Shown here: positions 57,351 to 64,000 of the stretch, one piece after another
How positions within the stretch are numbered: the stretch's first letter is position 1
Layout: every line of letters starts with the position of its first letter
From: Gnetum montanum
Taxonomy: Eukaryota; Streptophyta; Gnetopsida; Gnetales; Gnetaceae
Assembly: GCA_015680685.1 (NCBI GenBank)
Contig: MNCI01013895.1
Span: 109,383-173,382 of the forward strand
Length of the DNA: 64,000 bases
Direction of reading: 5' to 3'
The notes under the pieces: model-generated
What the model was told of the DNA's origin: nothing
Seen by the model: the letters and a program-made list of their open reading frames with translations, nothing else
Databases searched by the model: none
Position numbers and translations under genes: made by a program

Positions 57351-58116
57351 AGGTTCATTTTTTATGATAAATAAATTAAAAATATTTTTAACATAAAATA
57401 AATAAGATTTAAAAGAAGAATTTTACATTGCTTAACTTCTGTTAAGGTAAAGTGTTGGAATGGAAAATAATTTGACTATAGATACACTTAAGACATATAG
57501 TAAACATGATGATGTAGATGTTAATTGGTAAAGCTTTTAAGACACATAATAAACATGATATTTTAAGTTAAGATTTTACCATATATATAATGGATTTCTT
57601 TTCCATATGTCGTAAACTCTTTCAAATCTCATGTATATAAATTAAAAGATTTATGGATTCTATAATTTTTTAAAAAATGTGGTACAAGTTCTATAAAATA
57701 CTTTTAAGTTTATTCATGTAATAAATCATTTCCACAAGCTACCACATCCTAACCTTTTAAGAAAAAGAAAATAAAAGATTATATATTTTTCATCAAATAA
57801 CATAGGAGCGTGGCCTCTCATATTTAGGGACTTCGTCTTGTCACTTATTTTCAAGCATGTTTTAAGCATGTAAGTTATATTGCTAGAATTAGGATGATCA
57901 CAAATGTCGTTACTGCAACAACTTGAGTCACATTTTTTTCTTATGGTAGGTACTATACTAATCCAAAAAAGGAACAATATCAATATCATAGTAACTAGTT
58001 TGCTATTGAAAAAGATCCATCTTTTCATTTTAGTTACCCAAGCAAAGCTCAACTACTAATTAGCAATGAGAAGTGCATAAGTAAAATCAAATAAGATACT
58101 AGAAAAAATAATTGAA

Positions 58117-58805
58117 GAACATAGCCATCATTATGGATCATCGTAGTAGCTATAAAATGGAGTCTAGAGGAGGACTCTTGGATGAGGGAGAGGAGAGGTC
58201 CCAAAAACAGGCTCTAGCTATTAGTCTGAAGGGGCAGCTTCCTCTCCACTAAGTAATTGTTTCCTTCTTTTCCTTTCTTTTTTTACAGGCTTCTAGTTGA
58301 TCTTCAAGGAGGGTCCAAGGCAGGAACTAGTGGCTCAAAATTGGATCCTTACAAGTCTTCTCGGCGATGGCAGGAGCTTGTCACGATGGTGTAAACGTGG
58401 GTGGACGATCTTCCTCTTTGCGATGGTGCACAAAGGTGGAAAATGATAGCAGGCTTTGAGAACTGCAGTTGCTGCCCCATGCGAATTTCAGTGGGTAGTC
58501 TCTCTCTCTTTTTCTCTCTCTTTTTCTCTCTCTCTTCCTCTTTTGTGGTGATCACAGCCTTGCTGCCCAGTAGTGGATACCATCGGTAGTCACAGACCAG
58601 CAACGTCAATGGGACTAGGGAAAATTCAGTTCTTTTAATTACTTATTGTATTGAAGATAATTATTAACTTAAATTCATTATTTCTTTCTAATTTATTATT
58701 TGCAAAAGACCACGTAGCCCTCTCTAGCTAAGACTATTCCTGGGTTTTCGTACCCATACGGGAGGCACCCTAGGCAATAGTCTCCTAAAACGAGTTTTCT
58801 TTTCA
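58117..58805 (+). repeat. 5' LTR of element F
   Basis: Contains a TATA-like 'gctataaaatggag' (58150-58163), a CT microsatellite (58499-58540), and ends 'cgagttttcttttca'. It is highly similar to 60598-61275, including 'agactattcctgggtttt' and 'ggaggcaccctaggcaatag'. Short open frames here on both strands arise from the repeat and are not genes. Confidence 0.75.
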
Positions 58806-58850
58806 TATGCCATCAAATCGAATCCCAACATAATAGAAATACAAGGGAAA

Positions 58851-60389
58851 ATGGCTAAAGTTGTGGAGCTAAAACAAATTACCCTTATGAACAACATTCA
58901 AACCTAGTTTGGAATGATGAGCATTAGCAATCCTATGTAACATAGTCCTCTACCAACTTTCCCAATGATCGACACTATGTTCCAAACTCCTATTCCCCTT
59001 CAAATGAATCAACCTACAAATAGCTATTTTCAAGGTCTTACATCTTCTCCATCCCTACCATCTAACACTAGTTTGAATGAGGATCAATCAAAGACCTTAA
59101 TTCAGTCCATCATAAACCCACACGAGGTACCTAATCCTATTGAACCCCCAACTTAAACTCAAGATCAAATGACCCAGATTTTAACTTCACTTCAAAAACT
59201 TTCCAACAAAGTAGTTGAACTAAATCAAAACAACAACAAGGGTCCTATACAACTAGAAAAGCCTAGTCAAAGTAGCACAAATACTCAAACTGAGTCATCC
59301 CAAACGAACGCTCCACAACAATCCAACCCACCTTCTATACTTAGAAGAACTCCACCTCAACAAGAAGCTAAAGATAAACACAAGACTTATCATCTAGTTG
59401 AGGATTTGAAGAAAACCAAAGCTAACATCTCAATGTATGACCTTTTACAATTTAACGGAATGAAAGAGGTAGTTCAAGAGATAGTTCATAGACATAAAAC
59501 TAGAAAAGAAACAAACCCAACCCCTGAACAGCAATTTCACTTTACATAAAGTCCTAACACATCATTAGTACAAAATGCAAACAATTCCATGATGAGGGAG
59601 AAAGAGCAACCTCCTTTCCTAACAACTCTAATTATTTTAGGAAAGAATGTTCACAATTTTTTGATGGATTCTGGAGCAACTGTTAGTGTCATGCCACTTG
59701 AGGTATGTAAGGCTTTAGGAGCACAAATGATACCACAAAAAAAAAGTTTGATTCAACTTGATGGGTCCAATGTACCTATAGTAGGGTCATTAAAAGGAGT
59801 GAAAGTGCAACTTAAACAATACCCTACATTTACATGTTACACTGATATCCTAATAATTGACATGTTGCCTACCTATGGTGTGCTCCTATCTAGGAATTTT
59901 GGAGCCAAGTTTTGGGGCCTCTTTAGGTCAGATTTCTCAGAGCTATTAATCCCTATCAAAGGAAAATCTGAGTACATGACTATACCTTGAGAACCCTTCT
60001 ACAAACAAGTAGTTACAACCTTGGATCAACAAAATCAATCTTTGGAAAATCAAAATGCTAATCTTTATGTTGGGGTTATTAAGGTTGAGTGTAGTGAACA
60101 TGTTGAAAATGACTATGTGAGTGGAATTACAAAAATAAATCCTGTCTCTCATGTAGATTTCATCCAATCTTATCAAAATTCTAGACAAGGTGAAGAAAGC
60201 TATGGAGACATCTTACCTTATCAACAACATGATGGATTTCGTCTAAGTGATCCACCACCTTTAGGGAAAGATAAAGATATAAATAAGACCCTACCTCTTA
60301 AAATAGTTCAAGGTGTGCTAAATTTTAATAACACATCCATGGAACATGCTCCTAGAAAGGCTATATTTTATGACCCCCCCAAGACCTAG
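58851..60389 (+). pseudogene. Truncated polyprotein of element F with retropepsin
   Basis: One frame with five internal stops. The start MAKVVELKQITLMN lies 46 bp after the LTR. The N-terminal 230 codons are Gln/Asn/Ser/Pro-rich with 'KTYHLVEDLKKTKANISMYD', and no capsid core. Protease is at 59589-59990: 'NVHNFLMDSGATVSVMPLEV' (intact DSG) and 'YGVLLSRNFGAKF' in the place of the usual ILGRDF. A linker follows to 60389; then a run of C shifts the frame ('PRPRPIIETYIKEKLD', from about 60375) and coding stops before any RT motif. Probable role: only protease or packaging functions. Confidence 0.75.
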
Positions 60390-60597
60390 ACCTATCATTG
60401 AAACTTATATCAAAGAAAAACTTGATAGAAAAAGAATGAGCAAGTTAAGATTAGGTCTTGATTTTCATAATCTTAAGCATCAACATAGTGGCATTACAAT
60501 TATTAATGATGGCAGTTACAATTATTAATAATGGCGATTACGGTTGTTAATGGCAGACATTTTAGAAGTTATGGACATAGTGGGTATTTATATTAGA

Positions 60598-61275
60598 GAA
60601 CGTAGCCATCATTATGGATGGTCACAACAGCTATAAAATGGAGTCTAGAGGGGGGCTCTTGAAGGATGGAGAGGAGAGGTCCCAAAAACAGGCTTTGGCT
60701 ATTAGTCTAAAAGGGCAACTTCCTCTCCACTAAGCAATTGTTCCCTTCTTTTCTTTTCTTTTTACAAGATTCTAGTTGATCTTGAAGGAGGGTCCAAGGT
60801 AGGAGCCAATGGCTCAAAATTGGATCCTTGCAGGTCTTCTCGGTGACAGCAGGAGCTTGTCACAATGGTGCAAACATGGGTGGATGATCTTTCTCTCTGT
60901 GATAGTGCACAAAGGTGGCAAATGACGGTAGGCTTTGAGAACTACATTTGCTGCCTTATGCGGATTGTAGTGGGTAGTCTCTGTCTCTTTTTTTTCTCTC
61001 TCTCCCTCTCTCGTGGCAATCATAGCCTTCCTACCCAATAGTGGATACTATCAATAGTCACAAACCAGCAACGTTAGTGGGACCAGGGAAAATTTAATTC
61101 TTTTAATTACTTATTGTATTGAAGATAATTATTTAATTTAAATTCCAAATTTCTTTCTATCTTATTATTTGCAAAAGGCCACGTAGCCCTCTCCAGATGA
61201 GACTATTCCTGGGTTTCTATACCCATCCAGGAGGCACCCTAGGCAATAGTCTCCTAAAATGAGTTTTCTTTCCCA
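60598..61275 (+). repeat. 3' LTR of element F
   Basis: Repeat of 58117-58805 with the same TATA-like box (60631-60644), a shorter CT microsatellite near 60985-61010 and the same ending. Differences are scattered substitutions. Confidence 0.75.
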
Positions 61276-63504
61276 ATGTTGGTGTGACCAAAATTTATGC
61301 ATCAACAATTAGGTTTTTTATATTTCATACTTATAATAAAGTAGGAGAGTTTATCACTTGGGGTGATGTTAATACACTTGTTTCTCAAGTCTTAACAACT
61401 AAGTTCGATCTTACTTAAAAGAGATTAGAATTGCACTTATCCACCTCAGAAAAAGTTAGTCTTTCACTTATCCATTGCTAAGATCTTTCCATAGTAGCTT
61501 TAGTAGGATTTCTTATGTGTAAGACGAAATTGTGCTAGAGATGCGATGTACATTGATGTGTAAAAGAAAGTTACTAGATTTTTGACTTTGTTAAGTAATG
61601 AATTTTATTCTTAAGTTGTGTTGAATGGCCGCATGCTTCTTTTCACTACTCTTTGCCATGGAAACCTTGAGCTGAAACATGAAAGTAAGAGGTGTCATAA
61701 AACCATCTTAAAGCTTGAGTTGAAACATGAAAGTAAGAGGTACCATAACACCATTTCAAACATCATGGAATGAATAACAAAGTACATTAATAGAGATGTT
61801 AATAAAAGATTTAATATCAAAGCTTATGAATCCATGAGTAAAAACTTGTGATTCTACAATCATATGCAAAAATGCTTACTAAGATACTTTTCACATAATG
61901 CATGTAAAATGAAAATTATTAATGTTTCAAATTCTTAATTTAAGTCTTCTAAATGCTTAATTTTTATACAACTTTTTATGCATTGATAGTATTTTACTAT
62001 TAACTTAATATTGAGTCTTGATATATGTATATCTCCTTGAAATATTATAAGATCCTATTGTTAAAGTAGGATTAGATTCTAGATCCTAAATAGGACCATT
62101 ACAAGCAACAATGGGTTTAATGATTGTGTGTAACTTATGATGTTTATATTGATGAATTATTTGGTAGATTCATTCTTTTGGATCAACAAATAGAGGTTTC
62201 ATCAAATGATCATATATTAGCACATCCTTTAATTTTCAAGGCTACAAGATGGTGTTCCTATTTCTAATCATGGAAAACCTTCCAAACCACTTTTGAGATG
62301 TTTGGTTATTTGGGTTATGATATTTTTCTTTATACTCATTATGAAGTTCTAACCCTACATTTAGGTTTTACGATGTGGAAATTTTTTTATTTGCTTTGTA
62401 GTATACAACCTAAAACCAATATTTTGGACTATTTTAATATTTTGATAAAATTATATTTTTTTCTTCTATATAGAGAAAATACTAATACAAATGAAACCAT
62501 AGGTATTCTTATATGTGTTGGAATTAAAATTTAAAATTTATATTTCTAAATAAAACCCTGCATAGATCTTAGTACATATCCCTTGCTATATAAGTTAGTA
62601 CCTCTAGTCAACTAACTATGTTAGTGCTAATGAAGTTGTTATTTGTCTATTTTCGTGAAGCAAAGGCACTTTTCCTTGAATTAGGAAATTTTGTTACAAT
62701 TTTTATATACATTGTAAAAGCAAGAGAATTCATCATCAAAGCAATAATGTATAAAAAATCATTGAAACTCATAAAATCATATGGAAAAATCACATTACAA
62801 GTCAAGATTTTGTATTAAATAGATAGAGAACTATTTGACTCAATAACTTAATTATGCTAAAATAATAAGATGTCTATTATTAAAGTTTTAAAGATGATAA
62901 ACAAAATAGGTGAGTCTGAATGTACAACTAAAAATTAGCGTTTTATAAAGTAGTCTTATATAGAATATTACCAAAAGTTTAAATACAAATAACTTTTAAA
63001 GAAGATACCATCAACAAACTTATAACTTATAACCCAACAATAGCATCTGGCCCATAGCATTCAACAATATTGACTTTGGTTACATGACTAGAAAAAAACA
63101 CAAATTATTGTAATAAAAATATATAATAAAAAAGAGTCTTGTGAAAAGTTAAAGTCCTAAGAGGATTACCCAAAGCTACTTCCCTCTAAGCATAACACAC
63201 CAATTAAAAATATCCTCTCCAATTCTGCTACACTGCAAACTTTATCAAAGTAAGTTTAGTCTTCTTAACAACCTTGGCTAATCATAATTTTTATTCCAAA
63301 ATTTAAAACTATACCTTCTTACTCATGTTTATAGCATGCCTTCAATTTCATCAAGGGACAAGACCTTTATTCCATGATAATTAGTAGATAGAAGAGAGTC
63401 AAAGTTGATAGGATGCTAAATATCATAAATGTATTGAAAGTTTCCATGAACTAATTAAATTTGCAATCCAACTACATGTGGCAACAATTCTTTACATACC
63501 TCTT
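61276..63504. other. Intergenic AT-rich DNA, no gene seen
   Basis: No conserved frame. A SINE-like head is at 61345-61445. A near-duplicate of ~30 bp ('gagttgaaacatgaaagtaagaggt') occurs near 61665 and 61715. Open frames at 62298 and 62618 have no recognisable domain. Confidence 0.5.
61345..61445 (+). repeat. SINE-like remnant
   Basis: 'tcacttggggtgatgttaatacacttgtttctcaagtcttaacaactaagttcgatc' pairs an A-box-like start with a B-box-like 'agttcgatct'. Same family as 1021 and 57262. Confidence 0.4.
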
Positions 63505-63791
63505 TGATGAGCAGTGAGGTACCGCTATGCCCAACCATACAAATCACTAGGTGTTTACACGCGATCCAGTTGAATTCCGTGGACCAATAGTTCTCCAATG
63601 CACTAGTTCNAATCCAGTTGAATTCCGTGGACCAATAGTTCTCCAATGCACTAGTTCTTCTAGGAAGTGAAATGGACACTAAGAATATTCATTATCTTCC
63701 CAACTACACTTGTGAATCTCAAGGATATGGTTTAAGTATAATTGAGGTACATGATTTTTATAATTTTATGTTTTATAAGCCTAATTGCTTA
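63505..63791 (-). repeat. LTR fragment, A/B/E superfamily
   Basis: Starts TGATGAGCAGTGAGGTACC on the + strand, the reverse complement of an LTR 3' end (ggtacctc.ctcatca). It runs ~285 bp until the next LTR starts inside it. It includes a contig-end duplication around the N at 63610. Confidence 0.65.
63564..63657. other. Unmerged contig-end duplication around a single N
   Basis: The 46 bases before the N at 63610 are repeated after it, as at 9378 and 45766. Confidence 0.9.
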
Positions 63792-64000
63792 TGAGTGGCG
63801 AGGTATCCCTACACTCAACCATACGAATACGAGCATTTCATGCACGATCCGATCAAACTCAAAGGACTAAGTGCTTATGCGCCTTAATGGAACACTTAGG
63901 GTTAATCAATCACTGTCTTCCCAAACTTACTTGTATTGTCACGATTGTATGGTTAAGTAAGCTTGAGATACATGATTTTTATATCTTTTATATTTTTTTA
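63792..64000 (-). repeat. LTR end of a B-like element, runs off the window
   Basis: The + strand reads TGAGTGGCGAGGTATCCCTACACTCAACCATACGAA, the reverse complement of the U5 end of element B (18049 downward), and continues to match B U5 ('cttaatggaacacttagggttaatc'). Its LTR continues past 64000. Confidence 0.75.

Larger units (their letters stand above)
55161..58116. other. AT-rich DNA, possible copia LTR remnant, no gene
   Basis: No conserved frame on either strand; the short open frames (55983-55666, 58052-57726 on the -) have no recognisable domains. SINE-like heads lie at 56458-56535 and 57262-57350. The first part may be decayed copia LTR. Confidence 0.5.
58117..61275 (+). mobile_element. 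Element F: LTR element with a protease-bearing frame only
   Basis: Direct repeats 58117-58805 and 60598-61275 flank one + strand frame (58851-60389). No capsid core, RT, RNase H or integrase is present. The right repeat may begin further left, near 60545, so the left LTR looks 5'-trimmed. It is unrelated by eye to A, B, C and E. The protease motif makes it a gypsy-type derivative. Confidence 0.7.

Noticed and set aside
58349-58609. Open frames on both strands in the F LTR (also 60814-61038)
   Set aside because: They sit inside an LTR, depend on a CT microsatellite and are not kept in frame between the two LTR copies.
1-64000. Host protein-coding genes, tRNA or rRNA genes
   Set aside because: No exon-intron gene, intact tRNA cloverleaf or rRNA segment could be supported; all recognisable coding belongs to retroelements.

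Overview
This 64 kb window is AT-rich nuclear DNA of a land plant with a large, repeat-swollen genome. The evidence is plant-type telomeric repeats (TTTAGGG), Ty3/gypsy elements of Athila/Tat type primed by a tRNA-Asp-like site, and no intact host gene. The species cannot be named from sequence alone; a gymnosperm, fern or lycophyte, or a large-genome angiosperm would all fit. Almost everything recognisable is a decayed retroelement, and most 'ORFs' are short pieces of broken gag, pol or accessory frames.

Layout. 1-2591: degenerate intergenic DNA with a SINE-like remnant. 2592-39797: one old Ty3/gypsy element (family A, + strand) split inside gag by a block of Penelope-like elements (PLEs). 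Its left half is 2592-4248 and its right half 33236-39797. The block between holds head-to-tail PLE copies on the - strand (4249-6815; 8438-8890 continued at 25688-29035; 29036-29572; 29611-33170), a second left half of family A (6813-8437), and telomeric repeats at PLE junctions. PLE copy 2 is interrupted by element C (8891-25682, - strand, Tat/Ogre-like, gag-protease only). C's upstream LTR is in turn interrupted by element B (17003-24274, + strand, gag-protease plus a small membrane ORF). Nesting is therefore four deep: A, then PLE, then C, then B. C and B have recognisable 5-bp target duplications. 39798-55096: element E (- strand), the only element with RT, RNase H and integrase, interrupted in gag by a complete family A copy (A3, 46425-52859). 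55097-58116: a copia primer-site scar and featureless DNA. 58117-61275: element F, an LTR pair around a protease-bearing frame. 61276-63504: featureless. 63505-64000: two - strand LTR starts related to families A/B/E, the second running off the window.

How the parts relate. A, B and E share LTR ends (TGATGA...TCATCA), a GATATC-palindrome cluster upstream of the TATA box, a tRNA-Asp-like primer site, a gag with a C-X2-C-X3-H-X4-C knuckle, and a conserved post-coding block. E carries pol; A and B do not and are probably parasitic on an E-like partner. A and B instead carry extra 3' ORFs behind splice-acceptor-like sequence: a long coiled-coil protein in A and a 63-residue single-span membrane protein in B.

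Main point of interest. The PLE family encodes a clear Penelope-type RT that stops 12 residues after its last conserved motif, leaving no room for a GIY-YIG endonuclease. Its copies lie in tandem, one junction is a degenerate telomeric tract feeding straight into the element's 3' end, and another place carries seven perfect TTTAGGG units. This is the expected fossil of an endonuclease-deficient PLE that attached to chromosome ends.
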